Shown here piece after piece: positions 44,258 to 53,492 of a stretch of DNA of 64,000 bases. Source of the stretch: Acidobacteriota bacterium (GTDB lineage Bacteria; Acidobacteriota; UBA6911; RPQK01; JACQSY01). The notes under the pieces are model-generated. The model had not been told where the DNA came from. It searched no databases and saw only the letters and a list, made by a program, of their open reading frames with translations. The stretch spans positions 1 through 64,000 of the forward strand of contig JACQSY010000009.1 in the NCBI GenBank assembly GCA_016211085.1, given 5' to 3'. The position numbers and the translations under genes were made by a program. Each line of letters starts with the position of its first letter. Position 1 is the first letter of the stretch.

Positions 44258-45499
44258 GTGAGAAAGGACAGCGAGGAAGTTTTGCGTTGTTCCTTCTGCA
44301 ACAAGAGCCAAAATGACGTCAAGAAACTGATCGCCGGCCCCACGGTGTTCATTTGTGACGAGTGTGTGGACGTCTGCAATGAAATCATTTCAGACGACAT
44401 CAGCGCCGAAACCGCCTCCGTCAAAGAAACCCTTCCCAAACCTGCCGAGATCCGAGCCTTTCTGGATCAATATGTCATCGGACAGGAGCTCACGAAGAAG
44501 AAGCTGGCAGTAGCAGTTTATAACCACTACAAGCGCATCAAGATTGGACGCAGACGTCAACAGGATGTCGAGTTGGCAAAGAGCAACGTGCTTTTGATTG
44601 GTCCTACCGGCACTGGAAAGACGCTCTTGGCCCAAACGCTGGCCCGCATGCTCTCGGTGCCTTTCGCTATCGTGGACGCCACCACTCTCACGGAGGCGGG
44701 ATACGTTGGAGAAGATGTCGAAAATATAATCCTTAAGCTCCTTCAGGCAGCTGGCGGCGACCGCGAGCGCTGCATGCAGGGCATTATCTATATTGATGAA
44801 ATCGATAAGATCTCCAGAAAGGACGAGAATCCCTCCATCACACGAGACGTGTCCGGTGAAGGCGTGCAGCAGGCACTTTTAAAAATTCTGGAGGGTACGG
44901 TTGCCAATGTTCCTCCTCAAGGCGGGCGAAAGCATCCGCACCAGGAGTTTGTTCAGATTGACACTCAGAACATCCTTTTTATCTGCGGAGGCGCTTTCGT
45001 AGGTCTCGAAAAAAACATTCGCAGGCGCCTGGGCAAGGGGAGTCTGGGCTTTCGCTCGGCATTGGCGGATGGGCGGTGGAAGAAGGAGAACGACTCAGAG
45101 GTTCTCGGCCAAGTGCTCCCGGAGGATCTCATCAAATACGGACTCATCCCTGAATTTGTGGGCAGGCTGCCGGTGGTGTGCACGCTGCATGAGCTGGACA
45201 AGGACGCGCTGGTGGATATTTTGACCAAACCAAATAATGCGCTTGTCAGACAGTACCAGAAGATGTTTGAATTTGAGAACGTGGCGTTGAGGTTTACCGA
45301 TGACGCCATCACGGCAGTCGCAGATCTTGCTCTGAGACGTAAGATCGGTGCCCGGGGCTTGCGCTTGATTCTGGAAGATCTTATGTTAGATATTATGTAT
45401 GAGTTGCCCTCGAGCAAGAAGGTAAAAGAGTTCATCGTTACCCGGGAGATGGTGGATAACAAAGAAGTCGTCTTCAAACTCCTGGAAAAAGCCGGCTAG
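44258..45499 (+). CDS. clpX: ClpX, ATP-dependent unfoldase of ClpXP
   Basis: GTG 44258 after GGGGGGTGG gives 413 residues; an upstream TTG at 44234 is less likely. The C4 zinc finger of the N-domain is [15 protein letters not shown]...FICDEC, the Walker A is [12 protein letters not shown] and the Walker B is [27 protein letters not shown]-type residues appear as [17 protein letters not shown], and the sensor arginine region is [11 protein letters not shown]. It recognises tagged or adaptor-delivered substrates and translocates them into ClpP. It follows clpP by about 108 bases. Confidence 0.97.
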   Translation: MRKDSEEVLRCSFCNKSQNDVKKLIAGPTVFICDECVDVCNEIISDDISAETASVKETLPKPAEIRAFLDQYVIGQELTKKKLAVAVYNHYKRIKIGRRRQQDVELAKSNVLLIGPTGTGKTLLAQTLARMLSVPFAIVDATTLTEAGYVGEDVENIILKLLQAAGGDRERCMQGIIYIDEIDKISRKDENPSITRDVSGEGVQQALLKILEGTVANVPPQGGRKHPHQEFVQIDTQNILFICGGAFVGLEKNIRRRLGKGSLGFRSALADGRWKKENDSEVLGQVLPEDLIKYGLIPEFVGRLPVVCTLHELDKDALVDILTKPNNALVRQYQKMFEFENVALRFTDDAITAVADLALRRKIGARGLRLILEDLMLDIMYELPSSKKVKEFIVTREMVDNKEVVFKLLEKAG

Positions 45500-45595
45500 A
45501 CAGCCGAACCCCAATATCTGACCCTGTTACCAAGCTATTATCCTTTAATCCAGCACTGTATTTTTTCAAGGGGGGGGGATTGGTTGAAGGCGATT

Positions 45596-45624
45596 TTGAA
45601 ACTGTCAGCCCCGAATCGTATCTG
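45596..45624 (+). promoter_or_regulatory. Possible promoter upstream of lon
   Basis: TTGAAA at 45596-45601 is followed after 17 bases by TATCTG at 45619-45624, a plausible sigma70-type pair in the 215-base gap between clpX and lon. The gap also holds a nine-G run at 45570-45578. No heat-shock (CIRCE) repeat was seen. Confidence 0.3.
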
Positions 45625-45714
45625 TTATTACAGAAACGGGTGTGCAAAATAAATAAATCCGGTTGGGAGAATGGAAGAGACTAAAGCGCTGGCTGCAACT
45701 GTCTCTTGTGAAAA

Positions 45715-48132
45715 ATGAACGATTTTGAAGAAAAGACAACCCAGATTTATCCCATGGTCCCCATTAGGGATGTGGTGGTCTTTCCCTACATGATGGTGCC
45801 CTTTGTGATCGGGCGTGCATCCTCGGTGCTGGCACTGGAACGGGCCCTCCAAGGAGATAAGAAAATTTACCTGGCGACGCAGATTGATGCGTCTCAGGAC
45901 AACCCGGCTCCGAAAGACATCTATAAAGTCGGAACCGTGGCCAGCATTGTTCAGAGCCTGAAGCTCCCGGACGGGAACATCAAGGTTTTGGTAGAAGGCA
46001 TGCGTCGCGCTCGAACGCTTCGCGTCATCGAGTCTGCAGGTTACCTTGAAGCCGAGGTGCAATTTGACCCGGTGTCCAAGCCCGCCGGCGCCAAGATCAG
46101 TTTGTTGAACAAGCGCCTGAACACGCTGTTTGAACAGTTTGCCAAGCTCAATCCCAACGTCAATTACGAAACCATACTCCAGTCGGTGCGAGGCAGCGAT
46201 CCGGAGCGGCTTTCGGACACCATTGCTGCCAATTTGCCCATTGGCGTCGAAGATAAGCAGGCCTTGCTGGAGATCAATGATGCGACGGAACGACTGGAGA
46301 AGATTTGTGAGGCCATTGAGGTCGAAATCGAAAAAATAAAAATGGATAAATCCATTCAGGGACGCGTAAGGAGGCAAATGGAAAAAGCCCAACGCGAGTA
46401 TTACCTGAATGAAAAGATGAAAGCCATTCAAAAAGAGCTAGGCCGCGGCGAAAAAGACGAAATCGACGAGCTGAAGAAAAAGGTGGAAGAAGCCCGGATG
46501 CCGAAAGACGCCTACGAGAAGGCGATGAACGAAATTCGGCGCCTGGAGCAAATGCCTCCGATGAGTGCGGAAACCACAGTCAGCCGCACCTACCTTGACT
46601 GGCTGCTCGCCATGCCCTGGCATAAGCGCAGCCGGGAGATCAAGGACATCAATCGCGCGGAGCAGGTCCTGAATGAGGATCATTACGGACTGGAAAAGGT
46701 CAAAGAGAGGATCCTGGAGTTCCTGGCTGTACGCCAGCTCTCCCGGAAAACTCAGCAAGGATCGATACTGTGCTTTGTGGGGCCTCCCGGGGTAGGCAAG
46801 ACTTCGTTGGGCCGCTCGATCGCCCGGGCAACCGGACGTAAGTTCGTCCGTTTTTCATTGGGCGGCGTCCGTGACGAAGCGGAGATCCGTGGTCACCGCC
46901 GTACCTACATCGGGGCCCTTCCCGGACAAATCATCCAGCTCATGAAAAAGGCGGGTACCCGTAATCCGGTGTACCTCCTGGACGAGGTGGACAAGATGAG
47001 CATGGATTTTCGGGGAGATCCTTCTGCCGCCCTGATGGAAGTCCTTGACCCCGAACACAACAAGACCTTTGTGGACCATTATCTGGACACTGAATTTGAT
47101 CTTTCAGAAGTCTTGTTTATCTGCACAGCCAACGTTCTGCATACCATCCCGCGGCCTCTGCAAGACCGTATGGAAATCATTCAGATTTCCGGTTATACCG
47201 AGGAAGAAAAGCTGAATATTGCCAGACAGTACCTGATTCCCAAGCAGCTGGATCAAAAGGGACTCAAACCTGAATTTATCGAGATCACGGATGAAGCGGT
47301 ACGTGAAATCATTCGCAGCTACACACGAGAATCAGGAGTCCGTAACCTGGAGCGTGAGATTGCCAATATTTGCCGCAAGGTGGCACGGCGCTACGTTTCG
47401 CGCGAACAACCTAATGGTGGATGGCCGAAGATCGTCCTTACTGATGCAGAGGTGCCGGAATTCCTGGGCGTGCGAAAATTCCGTACGCAAATGGCCAGCG
47501 AGGCCAACGAAATCGGTCTGGCAACCGGTTTGGCCTGGACCGAGGTGGGCGGAGAAGTCCTTCTCACCGAAGCCACTACCATGGAGGGCAAGGGGGACTT
47601 GACGCTCACCGGAAAACTGGGTGACGTGATGCAGGAGTCGGTCAAGGCGGCCCTCTCCTTCGTGCGCTCCCGCAGCAGTGAATTTGAGCTCACCAAGGAT
47701 TTTTACAAAATGCTGGACATGCATGTGCATGTCCCGGAAGGATCGATTCCTAAAGACGGTCCCTCGGCTGGTATCACCATGGCCACTACCATCATTTCGG
47801 CCTTGACGCGCATCCCGGTACGCCGTGATGTCGCCATGACCGGTGAGATCACGCTGCGCGGCAAAGTGTTGCCCATTGGAGGGGTTAAGGAGAAGGTATT
47901 GGCCGCCCACCGCGCCGGTATCAGGACAGTGATTCTTCCCAGGGATAACGAGAAAGATTTGAAGGATATTCCTGATTCCCTTCTGGAAGACTTGAAAATT
48001 GTGCTCGTCGAGACTATGGACGAGGTTCTGGATATTGCTTTGGAGAGACCCATCCGATCAGATCGAGGGGACTATCTTAAGCAACAGCAGCCGCCCAAGC
48101 TGGAAGGGGAAGATCGTCCCGGAATCCACTGA
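45715..48132 (+). CDS. lon: Lon ATP-dependent protease
   Basis: The 805-residue product has the LonA plan. The N-terminal substrate-binding domain starts [19 protein letters not shown], and a long coiled-coil region lies around residues 200-260. The AAA+ module has Walker [13 protein letters not shown] and Walker [11 protein letters not shown]. The C-terminal Ser-Lys protease domain has [11 protein letters not shown] (catalytic Ser) and [22 protein letters not shown] (catalytic Lys). Length is normal (E. coli 784). It removes damaged and regulatory proteins. It belongs to the tig-clpP-clpX-lon run on one strand, with its own likely promoter. Confidence 0.97.
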   Translation: MNDFEEKTTQIYPMVPIRDVVVFPYMMVPFVIGRASSVLALERALQGDKKIYLATQIDASQDNPAPKDIYKVGTVASIVQSLKLPDGNIKVLVEGMRRARTLRVIESAGYLEAEVQFDPVSKPAGAKISLLNKRLNTLFEQFAKLNPNVNYETILQSVRGSDPERLSDTIAANLPIGVEDKQALLEINDATERLEKICEAIEVEIEKIKMDKSIQGRVRRQMEKAQREYYLNEKMKAIQKELGRGEKDEIDELKKKVEEARMPKDAYEKAMNEIRRLEQMPPMSAETTVSRTYLDWLLAMPWHKRSREIKDINRAEQVLNEDHYGLEKVKERILEFLAVRQLSRKTQQGSILCFVGPPGVGKTSLGRSIARATGRKFVRFSLGGVRDEAEIRGHRRTYIGALPGQIIQLMKKAGTRNPVYLLDEVDKMSMDFRGDPSAALMEVLDPEHNKTFVDHYLDTEFDLSEVLFICTANVLHTIPRPLQDRMEIIQISGYTEEEKLNIARQYLIPKQLDQKGLKPEFIEITDEAVREIIRSYTRESGVRNLEREIANICRKVARRYVSREQPNGGWPKIVLTDAEVPEFLGVRKFRTQMASEANEIGLATGLAWTEVGGEVLLTEATTMEGKGDLTLTGKLGDVMQESVKAALSFVRSRSSEFELTKDFYKMLDMHVHVPEGSIPKDGPSAGITMATTIISALTRIPVRRDVAMTGEITLRGKVLPIGGVKEKVLAAHRAGIRTVILPRDNEKDLKDIPDSLLEDLKIVLVETMDEVLDIALERPIRSDRGDYLKQQQPPKLEGEDRPGIH

Positions 48133-48242
48133 CTCGCGCTGGGCGTTTGTAGAAGCGGACCACGAATTCTACTGCAGAACTACAATTACTAAATACTGTC
48201 TCACGATTTTTCAAAGGCTGCACTGACGTTTGGAGCCTGCTT

Positions 48243-48265
48243 TCTGCTCACCTGGTCTGAGCAGA
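48243..48265 (+). promoter_or_regulatory. Leader hairpin upstream of rho
   Basis: TCTGCTCA (48243-48250) and TGAGCAGA (48258-48265) are perfect eight-base arms with a seven-base loop, 29 bases before the rho start. No U-tract follows directly, so it is not a typical intrinsic terminator. Rho genes in other bacteria are autoregulated through their leaders, so a regulatory role is conceivable. Confidence 0.35.
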
Positions 48266-48294
48266 ATCGATTTATTCTCATGAAAGGAAAAAAC

Positions 48295-49590
48295 ATGGCT
48301 GAAGCAAGCACCCCACCCATTAAGGAAAATGGGGAACCCCTGAACATTCAGGAACTGAAGGAACTGAATATTCAGGCTTTAAACCACATCGCCAAGGATC
48401 TGGATATTCCTGGTGCCACCGGAATGCGAAAACAGGAGCTGATTTTTCAGATTCTGAAGGCCCAAACCGAACGCAGCGGTCTGATTTTTTCAGAAGGAGT
48501 ACTGGAAACTCTTCCTGACGGTTTTGGATTCCTGCGGGCCCCGGAATACAACTACCTGCCCGGCCCTGATGACATTTACGTCTCCCCGTCGCAGATCCGT
48601 AAATTTGACCTGCACACGGGAGATACCGTATCGGGCCAGGTTCGACCGCCCAAGGACGGTGAACGCTATTTTGCCTTGATTAAAGTCGAGGCCATCAATT
48701 TCGAGCATCCGGACGTCGCCCGGGAGCGCACATTTTTTGAAAACCTCACTCCCATTTATCCCAATGAGCGGATCAGGCTCGAAACCACTAAGGAGAACCT
48801 TTCTGGGCGAGTGATGGATCTGCTGACTCCCATTGGCAAGGGGCAGCGCGGACTGATTGTTTCACCTCCTCGTGCCGGAAAGACCATGATTTTGCAGAGT
48901 ATTGCCAACTCAGTCACCGCCAACCATCCCGAAGTTGTCCTCATTGTCCTGTTGATTGATGAGAGGCCGGAAGAGGTCACCGACATGCAGCGTTCGGTGC
49001 ACGGGGAGGTGATCAGCTCCACCTTTGACGAACCTGCCACACGACACGTACAAGTGGCTGAGATGGTGTTGGAGAAGGCCAAACGGCTGGTGGAGCATAA
49101 GAAGGATGTAGTGATTCTTCTGGACTCGATTACTCGTCTGGCCCGCGCCTACAACACGATCGTGCCTCCATCCGGCAAAGTGCTTTCCGGAGGGGTGGAC
49201 TCGAACGCGCTCCAAAGACCCAAGAGGTTTTTTGGAGCAGCCAGGAACATTGAAGAAGGCGGGAGCATGACCATCATTGCCACTGCCTTGATTGACACCG
49301 GCAGCCGCATGGACGATGTGATCTTTGAAGAGTTCAAGGGCACGGGCAACATGGAACTTCATCTGGATCGAAAGCTGGTGGACAAGCGGATCTTTCCTGC
49401 TATTGACATCAATCGTTCAGGCACCCGTAAAGAAGAGCTGCTGCTGGCGAAGGAGGAGCTGAACCGGGTCTGGGTATTGCGCAAGGTGCTGAATCCTCTC
49501 TCTGTGACTGAATCCATGGAGTTGCTGCTCGAAAAGCTCTCCAAGACCAAGAGCAACGCTGACTTCATGAAATCCATGTCGGCGGGATAA
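48295..49590 (+). CDS. rho: Transcription termination factor Rho
   Basis: ATG 48295 after AAAGGA gives 431 residues. The N-terminal helix bundle has [26 protein letters not shown]. The cold-shock-like RNA-binding domain has [35 protein letters not shown]. The ATPase core has Walker [13 protein letters not shown], Walker [15 protein letters not shown], and the secondary RNA-binding Q and R loops around [21 protein letters not shown]. It is a hexameric RNA helicase that ends transcription. Placement directly after lon is unusual; in many genomes rho neighbours other genes. Confidence 0.97.
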   Translation: MAEASTPPIKENGEPLNIQELKELNIQALNHIAKDLDIPGATGMRKQELIFQILKAQTERSGLIFSEGVLETLPDGFGFLRAPEYNYLPGPDDIYVSPSQIRKFDLHTGDTVSGQVRPPKDGERYFALIKVEAINFEHPDVARERTFFENLTPIYPNERIRLETTKENLSGRVMDLLTPIGKGQRGLIVSPPRAGKTMILQSIANSVTANHPEVVLIVLLIDERPEEVTDMQRSVHGEVISSTFDEPATRHVQVAEMVLEKAKRLVEHKKDVVILLDSITRLARAYNTIVPPSGKVLSGGVDSNALQRPKRFFGAARNIEEGGSMTIIATALIDTGSRMDDVIFEEFKGTGNMELHLDRKLVDKRIFPAIDINRSGTRKEELLLAKEELNRVWVLRKVLNPLSVTESMELLLEKLSKTKSNADFMKSMSAG

Positions 49591-49622
49591 GCGGCGGTGC
49601 AGTGTCTCGGGTGCATCGCCGT
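49591..49622 (+). terminator. Hairpin directly after rho
   Basis: CGGCGGTGCA (49592-49601) and TGCATCGCCG (49612-49621) pair over ten bases with one G-U, around a ten-base loop, starting one base after the rho stop codon. There is no U-tract, so it is a weak intrinsic or Rho-assisted terminator. Confidence 0.45.
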
Positions 49623-49723
49623 CTCGCCGGACTTTGGGCCCTGTTCTTCCAGCTCTTCCCAAGTTTTTCACGTCTGGACATAGCTGTCGCTTTTTCTTAT
49701 CATCCCTTCACCTTAATCCGGCC

Positions 49724-50428
49724 ATGTCCAGCAAAGTCATGATCTGTGCCGCAGCGCGTGAAATCAAAGACGGAGAAATGGTCTTCGTTGGAATGAGGTT
49801 GCCCCTGCTGGCCTTCATGCTGGCAAAAAAATTACACGCTCCCCGGGCCATAGGTCTGTTTGAAAACGGCGTGGTTCGCGACGCGCCGGCGCAGGAAATG
49901 CTTTACACCATGAGTGATGGTCCTAATCTGCACGGAGCCGTGTGTTGCACCACCCTTTTAGATGTCATGTCACTCATGCAGCAGGGAAGGGTCGCTCTCG
50001 GTTTTCTAGGGGCTGCCGAAGTGGATCAGTACGGAAATCTGAACTCAACCCAGGTCAGGCGGCCGGATGGGGGAGTGATCCGGCTTCCCGGCAGCGGGGG
50101 GGCTTGTGATATCGCATGTCTTTCCGGTCGCGTCGCGACCGTTATCCGTCACGAAAAACACCGCCTGGTACCCCGGGTTTCTTATATCACCTCTCCGGCG
50201 CCTCCGGGCGGTGTTTGCTTGATCACGGACAAGGCAGTGTTTCGCAGCCATGCCGCCACTGGAATTTTGAATTTGGTCAGCTGTCACCCCGGGGTAAGCT
50301 TTGAGGAGATTCAATCCGAAACCTCTTGGACCTTGAAGGATCCGCAGCGGGAAACACCCCCGCCTTCACCCCAGGAGATTAATATTCTTGAGCAAATCGA
50401 CCGTCAGGGATTTTGGGTCCAAAATTAA
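49724..50428 (+). CDS. CoA-transferase-family beta subunit (IpdB/GctB-like)
   Basis: ATG 49724 gives 234 residues of a class I CoA-transferase subunit. It has KVMICAAAREIKDGEMVFVGM, the catalytic-type motif F-E-N-G (residues 46-49), FLGAAEVDQYGNLNST and the GSGGACDIA loop. In true transferases the Glu of this motif carries the acyl or CoA group. In the actinobacterial IpdAB homologue the same fold acts as a hydrolase that opens a steroid ring. The alpha subunit follows directly. The position at the head of an aromatic/alicyclic degradation cluster favours a hydrolase role over plain CoA transfer, as inference. The frame extends upstream to 49634 without similarity. Confidence 0.85.
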   Translation: MSSKVMICAAAREIKDGEMVFVGMRLPLLAFMLAKKLHAPRAIGLFENGVVRDAPAQEMLYTMSDGPNLHGAVCCTTLLDVMSLMQQGRVALGFLGAAEVDQYGNLNSTQVRRPDGGVIRLPGSGGACDIACLSGRVATVIRHEKHRLVPRVSYITSPAPPGGVCLITDKAVFRSHAATGILNLVSCHPGVSFEEIQSETSWTLKDPQRETPPPSPQEINILEQIDRQGFWVQN

Positions 50429-50429
50429 C

Positions 50430-51335
50430 GTGAACAAGATCTGCTCGCTTGGTGACGCCGTGAGCGAGTTGGTCCATGATGGCTGCTCGCTGGCAATTTC
50501 TACCGATCTCGAGCAGCGTATCCCCTTTGCTGCAGCCCATGAAATCATCCGACAAAGAAAGAGGGAGCTCACCTTGATGGCTCCGATTTCCGACATGCTC
50601 GCCGACCAGATGATTGCGGGCGGGACCATTGCCAGAGTTCTCGCAGCCTGGGTGGGGAACGTCAGCGCAGGTTTGGGCCATAATTTTCGCCGGGCTGTTG
50701 AGAGTGGAATACCTCATCACGTGGAGATGGTGGACTACTCCAATTTCACTATGGCGCTGGCCCTGAAGGCAGGGGCTATGGGTGTTCCCTTCATCCCCAC
50801 CCGATCCACGCTGGGCAGTGATCTGTTACGCAGGAACCCGGGACTGGAGCCGCTGACGGATGCCCGCACCGGCGAAGAACTGGTGGCGGTCCGAGCCTTG
50901 CGTCCCGACGTAGCCATTGTTCATGTCCAGAGATCGGATGAGGATGGTAACTGCCATGTATGGGGTAACCTGGGTGTGACGCTGGAAGCAGTGCGTGCCA
51001 GCCGCCGGACTCTGGTGATTGCGGAGGAAGTTGTCAGCCGTCAGGTCATCGTTTCCGATCCCAACCGGACCCTCATTCCAGGCTTTCTGGTTCATGCGGT
51101 GGTGCACCAGCCGTGGGGGGCTCATCCCTCCCCGGTTCAAGGTTATTACAATCGAGACCACCGTTTCTTCTCCGACTATCACCATCAAACCCGCACCTGG
51201 GAAGGCACCAAGCAATGGCTAGGGGAATGGGTTTACCAGGTTGCGGATCGGGAAGAGTACCTGTGCCGCATTGATCGTGAGCCGCTGCTTCTGAAAAACC
51301 ACGCGCCGGCGGCTCCGGTAGACTATGGGTTCTAG
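50430..51335 (+). CDS. CoA-transferase-family alpha subunit (IpdA/GctA-like)
   Basis: GTG 50430 lies one base after the stop of the beta subunit and gives 301 residues beginning NKICSLGDAVSELVHDGCSLAIS, a typical alpha-subunit start. TTG 50388 would add 14 residues overlapping the beta gene. Later segments are ADQMIAGGTIARVLAAWVGN, MVDYSNFTMALALKAGAMG, PFIPTRSTLGSDLL and VAIVHVQRSDEDGNCHVWG, all expected for the family. It forms a heteromer with the beta subunit. Compared with acetate-type transferases it is long, like IpdA. A 220-base gap with a new promoter region follows. Confidence 0.85.
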   Translation: MNKICSLGDAVSELVHDGCSLAISTDLEQRIPFAAAHEIIRQRKRELTLMAPISDMLADQMIAGGTIARVLAAWVGNVSAGLGHNFRRAVESGIPHHVEMVDYSNFTMALALKAGAMGVPFIPTRSTLGSDLLRRNPGLEPLTDARTGEELVAVRALRPDVAIVHVQRSDEDGNCHVWGNLGVTLEAVRASRRTLVIAEEVVSRQVIVSDPNRTLIPGFLVHAVVHQPWGAHPSPVQGYYNRDHRFFSDYHHQTRTWEGTKQWLGEWVYQVADREEYLCRIDREPLLLKNHAPAAPVDYGF

Positions 51336-51446
51336 TGTCCTGTCCCAGGAATACGCTGAATGGTGCCGGTGGAGTCGCGAGCAAACTCCTTGACGCTTGT
51401 TGCCCACGTGGATTCCGATCGCCTCCTGACTGCTTGTCCTCGGCTC

Positions 51447-51503
51447 GCCAGCCCCCGCTGGCACTTGTTCATGACACGAGGCGTCAGCCAACTGATGGTT
51501 GAC
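51447..51503 (+). promoter_or_regulatory. Hairpin and operator-like palindrome upstream of the OYE gene
   Basis: GCCAGC (51447-51452) and GCTGGC (51457-51462) form a six-base hairpin after the CoA-transferase pair. GTCAGCCAACTGATGGTTGAC (51483-51503 shown in part as an imperfect palindrome with GTCA/TGAC ends) lies just before an AT-rich promoter-like stretch (51521-51550). It could bind the MarR-type regulator encoded at 61319; the evidence is only position and symmetry. Confidence 0.35.
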
Positions 51504-51558
51504 CTGGGGCGTGTGAACTGATAATTAGTTTATACATAAATAATTTTGACTTAAACCA

Positions 51559-52917
51559 ATGACGCCGGACCTCACAACACCCATTGAGCAGCTGCATCCC
51601 AAAAAATCTCTGCTTTTTACGCCCATAACTATCAATCAGTTGACGCTGCAAAATCGGGTATGGCTGCCGGCAATGGTAACGTGGCTTGCCGGGGAAGCGG
51701 GATTCGTCAATGAGGAAGTAGAAAAGCGCTACCTTCGCTACGCCCTGGGTGAAATGGGCATGATTGTCCTGGAGGCTATTGGGATCCGCGACATTTCCAG
51801 CGGTCCTCTTCTCAGAATCAGCCACAGCCGTTTTGTTCCGGGTTTAAGGGATCTGGCGCGGAAGATCCACGACACCAGCCCCAGCCGCGTAATTCCTCAA
51901 ATCATCGACTTTCTCCGAATCTCCACTCGCAATCCGCAGAAATATCTGGCGAGGCTGGAAGAGCAGGATCCGCAAAAGTACTCAGGTCTTTCCGAGAAAA
52001 GCGAAGACGAACTACAACGTATCCTGACGCCGCGGCAGTGGCACGAGTACAATTACGGCTATCGTCAACTTATCGAAGATCTTAGCCTTGAAGAGATCCG
52101 TTCTTTGCCGGGGCTTTTTGCGCAGGCGGCGGCCCGGGCACGTGAAGCGAGATTTGATGGCGTGGAGCTTCACTTTGCACACGCCTACACGGTTGCTTCG
52201 TTTCTATCACGCCGCAATTCGCGCCAGGATGATTATGGAGGCCAGAGCCTTGACAACCGGGCACGGCTGGCACTGGAGATCATCGAGGCCGTCAGGAGAG
52301 AAGTGGGCCGCGACTTCCTGGTGGGCTGCCGTTTTTTGGGTCGTGAGGACATAACGGGGGGCAGTGAGATCGAGGACGCGGCGTATTTCGCACAGGAGTT
52401 TGCCCGCGCCGGGCTGGATTATCTTTCGGTATCGCGCGGCGGAAAATTTGAAGACGCCAAACAACCCAAGATCGGCCAGGCCATCTATCCCTACACCGGT
52501 TATAGTGGCTCCATGTGTATGCCCAATTGGACATTTGCGGCAGCTTACAACCATCCTTATGCTTGTGCCATCAAGCAGGCACTGGCCTCCCATGGGTTCC
52601 GAACACCGGTAGTGACGTGCGGACGGATTCAAACTTTTCAGGTCGCTGAAAACATTTTGCGCTCTGGCGAGGCCGATCTGATCGGGATGGCCCGCCAACT
52701 GCTGGCGGACCCGGACTGGCCGAAAAAAGTTCGGGACGGGGTGGGCAGAATCGTCTACTGCGACTATCATAACGTCTGTGAAGCTCTTGACCGCAATCAT
52801 TTGCCCGTGCGTTGCAAGCTCTGGATGAACCACCCGCGAGGAACCATGCACCCGCCCCTGTACGACTACGGCAGCAGCAAGACCCAGCATCCGGTTCCTG
52901 ATTCCGGCCAAAGCTGA
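51559..52917 (+). CDS. Old Yellow Enzyme-type NADH:flavin oxidoreductase
   Basis: The 452-residue protein is an FMN TIM-barrel ene-reductase. It has LFTPITINQLTLQNRVWLPA at the start, GMIVLEAIGI, FDGVELHFAHAYTVASFLSR (catalytic His), NSRQDDYGGQSLDNRARLALEI, VTCGRIQ and DLIGMARQLLADPDW. A C-terminal segment has Cys residues (YCDYHNVCEALDRNHLPVRC), similar to the iron-sulfur-binding region of 2,4-dienoyl-CoA reductases, but the NAD-binding half of those enzymes is missing. It probably reduces an unsaturated or dearomatised acyl-CoA ring. In anaerobic-type 2-aminobenzoyl-CoA monooxygenase/reductase such a domain is fused to the oxygenase; here it is separate. Confidence 0.85.
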   Translation: MTPDLTTPIEQLHPKKSLLFTPITINQLTLQNRVWLPAMVTWLAGEAGFVNEEVEKRYLRYALGEMGMIVLEAIGIRDISSGPLLRISHSRFVPGLRDLARKIHDTSPSRVIPQIIDFLRISTRNPQKYLARLEEQDPQKYSGLSEKSEDELQRILTPRQWHEYNYGYRQLIEDLSLEEIRSLPGLFAQAAARAREARFDGVELHFAHAYTVASFLSRRNSRQDDYGGQSLDNRARLALEIIEAVRREVGRDFLVGCRFLGREDITGGSEIEDAAYFAQEFARAGLDYLSVSRGGKFEDAKQPKIGQAIYPYTGYSGSMCMPNWTFAAAYNHPYACAIKQALASHGFRTPVVTCGRIQTFQVAENILRSGEADLIGMARQLLADPDWPKKVRDGVGRIVYCDYHNVCEALDRNHLPVRCKLWMNHPRGTMHPPLYDYGSSKTQHPVPDSGQS

Positions 52918-53052
52918 GCACAGGCTCGAAAGCGGTCCTTAAGTGGCACTCTTATGCTCCGGGACACCTAGCCACTAGCGCTTTCTATCATTGGTTGCGT
53001 CAGAGTATTTAAGATCAATGAGCTCGTTTAAAGCATTTTCCAAAGGAGAGTT

Positions 53053-53466
53053 ATGGCTCAACATCCGCATTTAAAACTCGTCAACCCGGAAAGCCTCATG
53101 CCCCCTATCGGTTTTGCCCACGCCTGTGTGGCCCGGGGAAGCCGGATTGTGTTTCTGGCTGGGCAAGTTTCTTCAGATAAAGAGGGCAACATCCTGCACC
53201 GTAATGACCTGGTTAAGCAGTTCGATCTCGCCTTAGAAAACATGCGCATCTGCATCGAGGAGGCAGGCGGCACCATGGACCAGATCACCAAGCTGACTTA
53301 CTACGTGATCAATGTTGCCGACTATCTGGCCAAGAGAAAGGAACTGGGTGTGGTTTACCGCAAATACTTCGGGCGGCATTTCCCAGCCATGACGCTGGTG
53401 GGAGTCACGGGTTTGTATAATGACGGCGCCCTTATCGAAATTGACGGCTTTGCTGTCTTGGAATAA
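53053..53466 (+). CDS. RidA-family enamine/imine deaminase
   Basis: ATG 53053 after AAAGGAGAG gives a 137-residue Rid-family protein. It has ARGSRIVFLAGQVSSDKEGN, FDLALENMRICIEEAGGTMDQI, LTYYVINVADYLAKRKE, and the closing PAMTLVGVTGLYNDGALIEIDGFAVL. In canonical RidA the Arg that holds the substrate carboxylate lies in a PARxxV motif. Here the motif is PAMTLV, with Met at that position, so it belongs to another Rid subfamily. Its place in the cluster suggests hydrolysis of an enamine or imine formed from an amino-substituted ring. Confidence 0.85.
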   Translation: MAQHPHLKLVNPESLMPPIGFAHACVARGSRIVFLAGQVSSDKEGNILHRNDLVKQFDLALENMRICIEEAGGTMDQITKLTYYVINVADYLAKRKELGVVYRKYFGRHFPAMTLVGVTGLYNDGALIEIDGFAVLE

Positions 53467-53492
53467 TTTTCTTTTTTTAACGGCAGGATGCT

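Noticed and set aside
45628-46431. 267-residue minus-strand open frame
   Set aside because: Antisense to lon and its leader; the sense strand has full Lon motifs.
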